Source: Nothopassalora personata (taxonomy: Eukaryota; Ascomycota; Dothideomycetes; Mycosphaerellales; Mycosphaerellaceae). From it: a stretch of 64,000 nucleotides of DNA. The stretch is taken from the NCBI GenBank assembly GCA_033816765.1, contig CM066297.1:2412573-2476572 (forward strand). Reading direction: 5' to 3'. Every line of letters starts with the position of its first letter. The stretch's first letter is position 1. The notes below the pieces were generated by a model. That model did not search any database. It was not told where the DNA came from and saw only the letters and a list, made by a program, of their open reading frames with translations. Positions 56,254 through 64,000 of this stretch are shown here, in pieces. The translations under genes were made by a program, and so were the position numbers.

Positions 56254-58689
56254 GAGGTTGTTCCTTTTGTCATTGCGAAGGCGTCGCTTGGAGTTGCAAC
56301 AGTGTGGTACGAGATGATATCTGGAGGCACAGGTACGGCACGCTCGAGAGGATGAGAGCGGTATTGCATGCATCGCAGAGTTGGCCGCTTAGTCGACAGA
56401 GTCTGAGAAAGGCATAGAAGTGTGTATGCGCTGCCAGAATAGAAAGATTAGCATTAAACAGTCAATCCAGTACTCACTATTCCCTCATGCTTCAACCGCA
56501 TCTTCAACTCCCTAGACATACTGGCACCCTACAGATCCAACCATTCCTCGACTTGCCTCGCCACGACAACCACCGACAACAAAGCTCTCTACCCAACCCT
56601 ACCATCAACATCCACCCCACCCCTCCCACGTCTCACGTAGTACCAGCGTCAAACCCCAAATTGCCATCAACACCACTAAAACAATTCTTAACCTCCCTCG
56701 GCCTATAAGCACCGCACTGCACAGGAAACAATGAAGATTGCGTATATCGACACTAGCAGTGGACGATCAGCAAACACACTGGGTGAGTACGATGAGAGGG
56801 CGGAATTACGCAATATAACAACACATTTGTCCTGGTTGCGATTGCGGTCGTCGCAGGAGTAGTCTGCTGCGAAGACTTGGGTGATCCATACGAGGGTCAG
56901 GGTGAGGCTTTGCAGGTTGGGAACCACTTGGTGGGTAGTTGCTTCAGTTCATATGGGAAATCTTGCTCTGAGATGGGAAGTTGTGCCCAGTCCCGGGAGA
57001 TGCTGCTTGACTATGCTGGTGTGCGATCTTGGAGGGGGAGTTTGGCGCTGCAGGGGAGAGGGAGCTTGTTGTATGCATGGGGAACTTCGTTGATGGATTG
57101 GGTGATGAGGTGGCGTCCATGTCGAAGATGCAGATGCGGATTCCCGTTGAGTCACGAGGGACTGACGCGTTGTTGGTGGAGGTGGTCATATCGGATTCCA
57201 GTCCGTGACAGTATCTTGGTAATTGAGACGTTTGCCGAGTTGTGAACAGAAGAAGTAGAATGATGAGAACACGTAGAGCTCAACCTACCTTGGTCTCTGT
57301 AGCTCGTTGCTTCCGCAATAGGCGGAGTGAAGCAGGTTCAACGTGTCCTTCGAGCAGTGGAGCTATCGGCTTGCTATCGCCATGGTCGTGGTGACTTTGA
57401 TGGAAGGAACGATTGACATGAAGTTAAGTCAGTGGATTCGAAGCTGCAACATCTCACATGGCCATCTCAAAGCTTGCTTCCAGCTCACTCTGTTGGCAGC
57501 ACCTTCGCTATGCAGATAGCCGCGGATTGAAGTTTGGTGGTTGCCGCTTCTATATCTTGCACTTGGTGTTCCTGGGTCGGGGCTGCTTGAGGCGATGAGA
57601 AATTCGGTCGGCAGGTGCGACCATAGTGCTTGCCAGTAAGTGTGCCAACATCACTTTTACTTCTCGCGCTTCTTTCAGTTTCCATGCAACTGTTGTCGCT
57701 GGCAGTGAGCGCCGCTTCTGTGCTTGGTGGGTTCACTAATGCTCTTTTCAAGCTTGGCATATCATCGAAACTCGAACACACATCTATGGGCAGCTCACCA
57801 TCGTCTATGGACAGCTCACAAATAGACTAAGCAATCAATTGCCATTAAATAGGGAATACCCACCCCCAGCCCTCCGCTGCACTTAGATCCTCCTGCAAGA
57901 TCCTTCCTCCCTTCGGAGCTCCTCCTACTGTATGCCTCTCCCCAGTTTGCTTCGGCTACGGGAAACATAGACGCCATTAGCCCTCACCGGGCGGGCATAT
58001 AGACTTTACGGTGAGCGCGCTGTATCAAGATATGCCGGCAACACCTAAAGTGCCGAAAGCTTCCTCATGTATTGCGACAACGGTACCCTGTTGTTTCATC
58101 GAGAAGTGCGGCCTTTGCAGTGTTGCAACCATGCACTCCCGAAATTGGCGAGTCTGTTCTATTATCCAGCGGCTGACCGGAGCAAGAAGTTGCCATGAGT
58201 CGCAGTTCTTGAACGCCCTCAAATAGCTCCTCCCCACGCTTTGATAAAGTATGATTGTGGGTACTGTCCAGACTTTGGACTTGAAGGTCATGCGGCTTAT
58301 TTCGCAATTCCTAGGTAGCCAGTCGTCAGAGGGCGAGAAAGAGAGAGAGAAAGAGAAAGAGAGAAAGCAAGCCTAGATGGCTGGTACACAATCCTTGGCG
58401 CCGACATGCTGTTACTAGTTAGCCACGAGCAACCCCAGCGCCTGTCGTCCATGTGACATCAGAATGCCAGTCACATAAGGCCTTGTACTTGCAACGCCAC
58501 CTGCCAGGGAAGAGCTCACCTTCCAGAATTATCCGATCATGTGCCATGAGCAGGAATTACAGTATGCTTACCCCTGCTAGCGTAGATCCTTCGACTTACT
58601 ATATACATCGATATAAGTGGATCACCACCTTGTATGGCCATCTGCTGCTTCAACTACTGCTTGACAGAGCTGGCTAAGCTGGTCGAGCT
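56254..58689. other. long intergenic stretch, no confident gene
   Basis: About 2.4 kb without a frame I can assign. Two weak candidates: a + strand 66-codon frame at 57630-57830 with a signal-peptide-like start (MPVSVPTSLLLLALLSVSMQ), and a minus-strand frame around 56927-56703 with a hydrophobic stretch then CDDRNRNQDKC that lacks an ATG. Neither has a recognisable domain. A 37-bp GA-rich run lies at 58327-58365. Confidence 0.4.
58327..58365. repeat. GA-rich polypurine microsatellite
   Basis: Imperfect GAGA/GAAA repeats (GAGAAAGAGAGAGAGAAAGA and onward) on the + strand. Confidence 0.8.
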
Positions 58690-58960
58690 GTAGCCGCCTA
58701 TAATAGGCATTTGCAGTCGCTAGATTAGACGCCGTCGCTTTCGAGTAGTGACTACGTAAGGCCGTCTACGGGGTAGTGATGTCAAAGTGTCGCGCTCACG
58801 ACGCGCAATAACTGCTAATACAGTCTGCTTCGAGGTTTTTAACTTATCAGCTATTCGTTGCAGCGGCTAGTAGGCGTCCTTGTGTAGGGCTAATATCCGA
58901 CCCTTCTCCAACGGTGTGAATAGCCCGCCTCGAGCTACATTGATGCTGTAGATACATGGC
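58690..58960 (-). pseudogene. Tc1/mariner-like transposase N-terminal fragment
   Basis: On the minus strand a frame reads RGGLFTPLEKGRILALHKDA, then PLQRIADKLKTSKQTVLAVI and SLPRRRPYVVTTRKRRRLI, with two TAG stops. The basic N-terminus with a helix-turn-helix of the form 'G.I.AL...G.....IA..L..S..TV' is typical of the DNA-binding domain of Tc1/mariner-like transposases. The DDE catalytic part is absent and no terminal inverted repeats were found. Codons such as TAC TAG suggest mild RIP here, unlike the flanks. Confidence 0.6.
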
Positions 58961-60565
58961 AGTGATTGACGCGTGTCAGTGTTGGTACTGTCTTGATAAG
59001 TGAGTCGGAGGATCTATGCTAGCCGGGGTAAATATGATTCTTGCCATAGCCTGTACCTGCTGAATGCGGGAAGCTCAGTCGCGGAGGTTCTGGTTGTGCT
59101 GAGACGAAAGCTGCGAATCATGATGTTCATGGCTGCCACGCGCCGACTTGGAGACGGTAGTGGAGCAATGCTCTCGAAGCGCCGAGGCGTTGATGTAGAG
59201 TCCGGGGTTTGATGGGAGGGATGCATGCACAGCTGAGCTGGGAATGCATTCCAGAAGTGGTAGGGGTCTCGGCCGATGTGCGTTCTCAATCACAATGGGG
59301 TCCACTGGGTGGTTCGCCATGTTTATCGCGTTGGCCGAGCTCAGCGCTCGCACACAATGACGCTTCTCTTATATTGCGGACCGAACATTGGACGTTTGCT
59401 ACCGACCGTCCCTGAATCGAGGGCGTCAGGACTGACGAGGTCGGCTTGGCCATAGTCGTCAAGTTGAGCAGCACGTGGCAGTTGTACGAGCCTGGGAGAG
59501 CTGAACAATGATGAAAAGGTGTTGAAGTGAATTGCTAAATTGACCAGCAGTGGCCGTCGCGAAGTAAATTTTTCACGGCAGGAACTTAGTAATCGGCTTC
59601 CCGTCGCCACGACCGCGCGTATCTGGCATCATAAATTTTCACTCGTCGGGCATGCTGCGAAGGACGTGAACAAGTCGGCAAGGGAGGTTATGCGATCACG
59701 GTCATGTTCCGGAAGAAGAAGTGCTTGCATGGGTTCCATGAGCTTTCCCTGCGTAGATCAATGAGTCGTTCGGTGCGTTCGTCTCAGGAAGAGAACTCGT
59801 CTGTGCACGACTCCCTAGAGGTGGCACATTGCTTGGCCAAAGGCTTCATTACGGTGGAAGAGGTCTCAAACCGCCAGCAGTCTCTCGCCGCAGAGAGTGA
59901 GCACTTGTGCCTGCTGATAGATTGAGCATGCCAGGTATATCATTAGGCAAGAACTAGTCGACCAGAGCCGAAGTACCTCGCAGTAGCGGAAGATGACCGT
60001 GGCGAGCGCTGCTTTGTTGTGGTGCCAACTTGATGAACTTGAAACACGTCGAGGGAGGAGGTGATTGGCGTCCATCGCTGATGACCGGGGCTGCTGATAC
60101 GGCTGGCTGGCAGCTCGAAATGGTATCGCACGCCCAGACAGGATTATTAGAACTAGCTGTGGTGAGGTCAGCGTGTCAGCGTGGAGAGTGGACAAGAATT
60201 AGGCTGGCGCTCTCTAATATAATCGAATTGATCCAAACGTCACCGGCCCCTGCCGAGTGGCTTTCGTATGCGGACATCCTTGCGCGTTTTACCTGCAACC
60301 AGCAACAGCCCCATCTTCTCGGAAAGGACGTCGTTCACCTGAGAGCTGCCTATCACCACCACCAATGCCACACAGCTACGCCGACTATACATCTCGATCT
60401 CATCCCACGACTTTCCCACCGCCGGGCGCGTGAGCACGAGCTGACTGACGGGGAAGATAGTGGCAGCAGTGATTTTAAGCGCTGGCAAGGGCCACATTTT
60501 AGCGCTAATCACAAGCTCTCTCCCTGTCGTACAGTATCATTCGATGAACGAAGACTAGTCTACTC
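58961..60565. other. intergenic, promoter side of the Bem3-like gene
   Basis: No supported coding frame. A 219-codon frame at 60030-60689 overlaps the true gene start in another frame and has no domain. The 5' leader of the Bem3-like gene probably lies within 60100-60565. Confidence 0.45.
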
Positions 60566-63500
60566 ATGGCTGCTGGCCATACGCAAGGAAGGCCCGGGCC
60601 ACTTTTGTCCAGCGCTGTCAACGGTCTGCTCGAGTCGCCGACCACACGCAGCAGCGAAACCATCATCACCACCAACAAGAACACGCTAGCATCAGCAACA
60701 CCACCACAGTCGCCCTCCACCAAGCGTGCAGCGTACGAGCTCAATCATCCTCTGCGGGTGCCGGACCCAGCGAAAAGGGTCACGGGAAAGGATAAGGATG
60801 ACATACACGCTGCCATCACGCGCCAGGCTATAGCAGAAGAACAGCGCGCGGCCGTCGAGGCCCAGTTGCAGTCGCAGTCGCAGCACCACGACTCCACTGG
60901 CACGAGCACCGCTTCTTCACCTGCTCCACCGACGACGGGAATGAACAGCTCCAGAGCGGCCCTCCCCGCAGATCGCGGCCCCATGATGGCCGCGCACCGA
61001 ACGGCCTCCATCGACTCCACCGTATCCTCAATATCCTCCTCGACCACCACCTCACAGCAACAACGCGTGAATGGAGCCAATGCCTACCGAGTCTCTGCAG
61101 AATCAGTTGGAACTCAGGATCCGCACTCTGTCATCGCCGCAGCCGGTTCTGCGGAGGCAGCCGTGCAGAAATTGCTGCAGGAGAAGCATCAGGCGGCATC
61201 ACACAATGCACAGCTATGGCGACTGGTGGAGAAGCAGCGCTCCATGATTTTGGGCCTGAACAAAGACCTCGAGAAGGCATTGAAGGAAAAGGAACGATAT
61301 AGGCGGAAACTGAAAGACCAGCTCGCGCAATCTTCGTCTGCGCCAGCACTTCTCGATACCAGCGACAGGACTGCGCTCGATTCGAACGACGCGAGTCCGT
61401 CGCCTTCGAACGTGGACGTTCAACCACCGAATGTGCCGCGCGACATCAGTTTGGACACACGCAAGGCCAATGATGCGGCACACACAAGGATTGTAAGCGC
61501 AGGACGATCAGACACACCTCAAGACGCGCCCAATCCCGCTTCCTCAGGCATGCCGACAACGCCGCAGTCAGCCAGTAGCCTGAGCACAAGCTCACGTGAA
61601 ATTGATCGTGCGATTACTGCAGCAGCTTCAGTCCAAGCCAAAGCTGAGCACAGAGTGGCAGAGATGCACCATCGAGCACCCACGACGCACACGCCGCCCA
61701 TTTCGCCCAAGCTGGCGAGTCTTTCCCAGGAAGCTGGCCACAGCCATCAGAAGCAACATTCCTCGTCATCTTTGCAACCGAGCCCCCCGCCGTCCGCGCA
61801 ATCGTTCTCCAGCCCGAAGACAAGAAAGGCACCCCCTGCACCTTTGAAACTCGAATCTGCCCTATCGGATCCTAAGTTTGTGAACAATATTGTTGATGCT
61901 TCCGATTCCGACTACGAGGACGATCCGGAGAGTGCGCGTTCGGAATACATTGAGAGAGGGCGTAGGAAGACTCGGGAAGATGACGATCGTGAACGCGACA
62001 TGATAGTGCAGCAGGAAGAGGAGCAGCGAAGTCGATCGAACAAGGGCAAGAAGAGCAAGAGTCGGCACTCTGCGGACGGTGAGATCCACCGGCCAGCAGC
62101 ACAGCCCGACATACGGGCTCCCCAGTCGACGCAGGATGCACCTCGCCAGCAACCGGGCTTCCAGGCGAACGCGGATCCAGCCGACATCATTCGTAACCGC
62201 GCGAAGTCAGATGCGACTGGCATACTCCCACGTAGCACCACAGCACCTTCTCTCATGAGTCCCGGACTTCCGATGAGTCCGCGCCCTGGCGACAGACCTT
62301 TGACCTCGCCCATGCCGCGTGCAATGAACGCACCGCCAAACTCAATCCTTTCACCTCGTGCGCCAAGACATCCAATCCCGCTGCCACCTCAGACACCTCT
62401 GACCGTGACTTCGCCCCATCTTGATCGGGCCAAAGCCTATCATCAACAGTCGCAGTCGCAGTCGCAGCCGCAGCCTGTTTCTAACCTAGTAGACAGATTG
62501 AGACCATCTCCCGATGCAGTTCCCGACCATGAACGTCCCTCAACCTCAGCTAGCAGCCTCCCGGCATCCACTCCCGGCGAGGTCTACAAGGGCCTCATGG
62601 ACAGCGATCACCCGGACTTGCTTCTTCCTCCGGCTGCTTTGTCCAAGGTGTACGTGATCACGGCATCATCGCGGATGCTACCATCACGTGCAAGTTACAG
62701 CGCGCCAAAGCAAGCAGACGAGAATCCGGTGTTCACTTTGGCGGTACACCTGAGGTCAGATAGGCGACAGCTATGGCGTGTGGAGAAAACCTTCGCTGCA
62801 CTTGCTAGTTTCGACCAGCAGGTCAAATCACTCTGCAAGGTGCGCGATCGTTTGCCTGATAAGCAGTTGTTCGCTGGTCACGCGCCTTCCAAGATCGATG
62901 CCAGGAGAATGGCGCTCAACCAATACTTTGAGCAAGTCCTGGATTCTGTCTCGAACGAGAAGGCAATTATGACCATCTGCAAGTTTCTATCCAAAGATCC
63001 TTTCAGCGGGGATGGTAGCGACTACTTCGGAATCAAGATCAACGGAGGGCGACCAGATTCACCTGTCGGGAAGTTGCGACCTAATCGCGCGGGGTACCTT
63101 ACCAAGCGCGGCAAGAACTTTGGGGGCTGGAAGGCACGTTACTTTGTTCTCGATGGACCAAACTTGAAGTACTTCGAAGGCCCAGGTGGTGCACATCTTG
63201 GATCAATAAAGCTACAGAAAGCGCAGATCGGCAAGCAGTCATCCAACAACAATGCCTCGCTAGACGATGAGGAGAATCAATTCAGGCATGCGTTCTTGAT
63301 ATTGGAGCCAAAGAAGAAGGATTCTTCAGCACTGGTGCGACATGTGCTGTGTGCAGAGAGCGACGATGAGCGCGACGCATGGGTGGAGGCATTACTTCAT
63401 TACGTTGACTTCCACGACGATGAGGACCAACAGCCCGCTCGTCAAGCTCAAGTTTCGAAGACTGAGATCACTGGACATCGCAGCCCAAGACTCCAGAAGT

Positions 63501-64000
63501 CGATGAGCGACCTCCGTCCGTCCTCCAACACGAGCCGTCTCACGATGCAGTCCACAACTTCTGCATCTGTGCTTTCTTTGCAATCAGCCCAATCATTCCA
63601 ATCGGCGCCGTCACGACCATCTGAGGAAGTGCGCACGGTAGGATACAGCGAGACCGTCGCGGGCGAAGCACCGCTCATGTACCCACCTGGCAGCCAGACA
63701 CCGTCGCCGCCATACGATCGAGTTACCGCAGATCAGTCGCAGGCCGTGTACCCTGCCATCTCAGGCCCAACAAACCTGCAAGTCATCCAGAATACTGGTG
63801 ACTGGGGCATGAAGCCACCGCCGACTCCAGGAGCGAAGGACAAGAAGCGAAGCATGTTCTCGAGCTTGCCATTCGGACGCGGGCGTTCATCTTCAGATCT
63901 TTCGCCTGGTGAAGTCAAGGCAGCGAATGCGTCTGCCGGCTCTCGAGGCGTGTTTGGCGTACCTCTTGCCGAAGCTGTTGCTGCGGTGCCAGTAGAGGAT
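60566..64000 (+). CDS. BEM3: Bem3-like Rho GTPase-activating protein, 5' part (1,145 codons, cut by window end)
   Basis: An open frame without introns runs from ATG 60566 to the last base of the window. The N-terminal ~690 residues are Ser/Pro/Gln-rich and disordered, with a coiled coil at about 207-252 (LWRLVEKQRSMILGLNKDLE) and a CAG-type Gln/Ser repeat near 62448-62476. A PX domain lies at about 690-810 (KVYVITASSRMLPS, RRQLWRVEKTFAALASFDQQ, DRLPDKQLF, RRMALNQYFEQVL). A PH domain is at about 838-948 (RAGYLTKRGKNFGGWKARYF, LKYFEGPGGAHLGSIKL, AWVEALL). Near residue 1128 GVFGVPLAEAV begins a RhoGAP domain, the rest of which is outside the window. The PX-PH-RhoGAP order is that of yeast Bem3, which binds phosphoinositides at sites of polarised growth and switches off Cdc42. 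The missing arginine finger cannot be checked here. Confidence 0.9.
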   Translation, partial: MAAGHTQGRPGPLLSSAVNGLLESPTTRSSETIITTNKNTLASATPPQSPSTKRAAYELNHPLRVPDPAKRVTGKDKDDIHAAITRQAIAEEQRAAVEAQLQSQSQHHDSTGTSTASSPAPPTTGMNSSRAALPADRGPMMAAHRTASIDSTVSSISSSTTTSQQQRVNGANAYRVSAESVGTQDPHSVIAAAGSAEAAVQKLLQEKHQAASHNAQLWRLVEKQRSMILGLNKDLEKALKEKERYRRKLKDQLAQSSSAPALLDTSDRTALDSNDASPSPSNVDVQPPNVPRDISLDTRKANDAAHTRIVSAGRSDTPQDAPNPASSGMPTTPQSASSLSTSSREIDRAITAAASVQAKAEHRVAEMHHRAPTTHTPPISPKLASLSQEAGHSHQKQHSSSSLQPSPPPSAQSFSSPKTRKAPPAPLKLESALSDPKFVNNIVDASDSDYEDDPESARSEYIERGRRKTREDDDRERDMIVQQEEEQRSRSNKGKKSKSRHSADGEIHRPAAQPDIRAPQSTQDAPRQQPGFQANADPADIIRNRAKSDATGILPRSTTAPSLMSPGLPMSPRPGDRPLTSPMPRAMNAPPNSILSPRAPRHPIPLPPQTPLTVTSPHLDRAKAYHQQSQSQSQPQPVSNLVDRLRPSPDAVPDHERPSTSASSLPASTPGEVYKGLMDSDHPDLLLPPAALSKVYVITASSRMLPSRASYSAPKQADENPVFTLAVHLRSDRRQLWRVEKTFAALASFDQQVKSLCKVRDRLPDKQLFAGHAPSKIDARRMALNQYFEQVLDSVSNEKAIMTICKFLSKDPFSGDGSDYFGIKINGGRPDSPVGKLRPNRAGYLTKRGKNFGGWKARYFVLDGPNLKYFEGPGGAHLGSIKLQKAQIGKQSSNNNASLDDEENQFRHAFLILEPKKKDSSALVRHVLCAESDDERDAWVEALLHYVDFHDDEDQQPARQAQVSKTEITGHRSPRLQKSMSDLRPSSNTSRLTMQSTTSASVLSLQSAQSFQSAPSRPSEEVRTVGYSETVAGEAPLMYPPGSQTPSPPYDRVTADQSQAVYPAISGPTNLQVIQNTGDWGMKPPPTPGAKDKKRSMFSSLPFGRGRSSSDLSPGEVKAANASAGSRGVFGVPLAEAVAAVPVED

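Noticed and set aside
55579..56373. 264-codon minus-strand frame
   Set aside because: Antisense to the flavin monooxygenase; no domain and biased composition typical of a shadow in GC-rich coding DNA.
56703..56927. Possible small secreted Cys-containing protein on the minus strand
   Set aside because: No ATG at the start (GTG only), no conserved pattern and no supported splice structure; kept only as a weak remark.
60030..60689. 219-codon + strand frame
   Set aside because: Overlaps the Bem3-like gene start in another frame; no recognisable domain, while the Bem3-like frame is long and has PX and PH domains.
1..64000. CRISPR arrays, rRNA genes, bacterial-type operons
   Set aside because: No regularly spaced repeats with unique spacers and no rRNA-like sequence were seen; gene structure with short introns is fungal.

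Overview
The window reads as nuclear DNA of a filamentous ascomycete (Pezizomycotina; a dothideomycete-like fungus would fit, but this is inference). It falls into two parts with a sharp border near 46.78 kb.

Positions 1 to about 46,780 are a nest of LTR retrotransposons damaged by repeat-induced point mutation (RIP). CpA/TpG is strongly depleted, TpA is enriched, CpG is mostly kept, and coding frames are broken almost only by TAG/TAA/TGA. I recognise these layers. (1) Gypsy-B, a chromovirus: the 5' end of one copy at 1-1535 and a complete copy at 8659-22847 (404-bp LTRs, target duplication CTAAA). (2) Gypsy-A, a second chromovirus: part of a copy at 1536-4818 and a complete copy at 26859-39071. 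(3) Gypsy-C, a third pol type without a visible chromodomain, at 22853-26858. (4) Copia-1: two complete 7,180-bp copies in opposite orientation, at 13240-20419 inside Gypsy-B (target duplication CTTAT) and at 39152-46331 inside an old LTR (ATATA). (5) Copia-2, 5,613 bp, at 31916-37528 inside Gypsy-A (CTTTT). (6) An unrecognised protein frame of about 1,000 codons at roughly 5057-8060.

From about 46,780 to 64,000 the DNA is normal, non-RIPped genic sequence. It holds a young Copia-3 insertion (47424-51432, LTRs identical by eye, target duplication GGGCT) that lacks most of its reverse transcriptase. Four host genes follow, all on the + strand: a SnoaL/NTF2-like small protein, a secreted GH76 alpha-1,6-mannanase, a type I Baeyer-Villiger/EthA-like flavin monooxygenase, and the 5' part of a Bem3-like PX-PH-RhoGAP protein that runs off the right edge. 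A Tc1/mariner-like transposase fragment lies between the last two. The host genes look like ordinary independent genes; GH76 and Bem3 both relate to cell wall and polarity, but nothing shows that they act together.

The most unusual signals are the unidentified ~1,000-codon frame; antisense reading frames next to the 3' LTR in both chromovirus families; tRNA-like A/B-box modules lying antisense inside Copia-1 and Gypsy-B; an exact 26-bp palindrome present twice; and the RT-deleted Copia-3 just upstream of a host gene.
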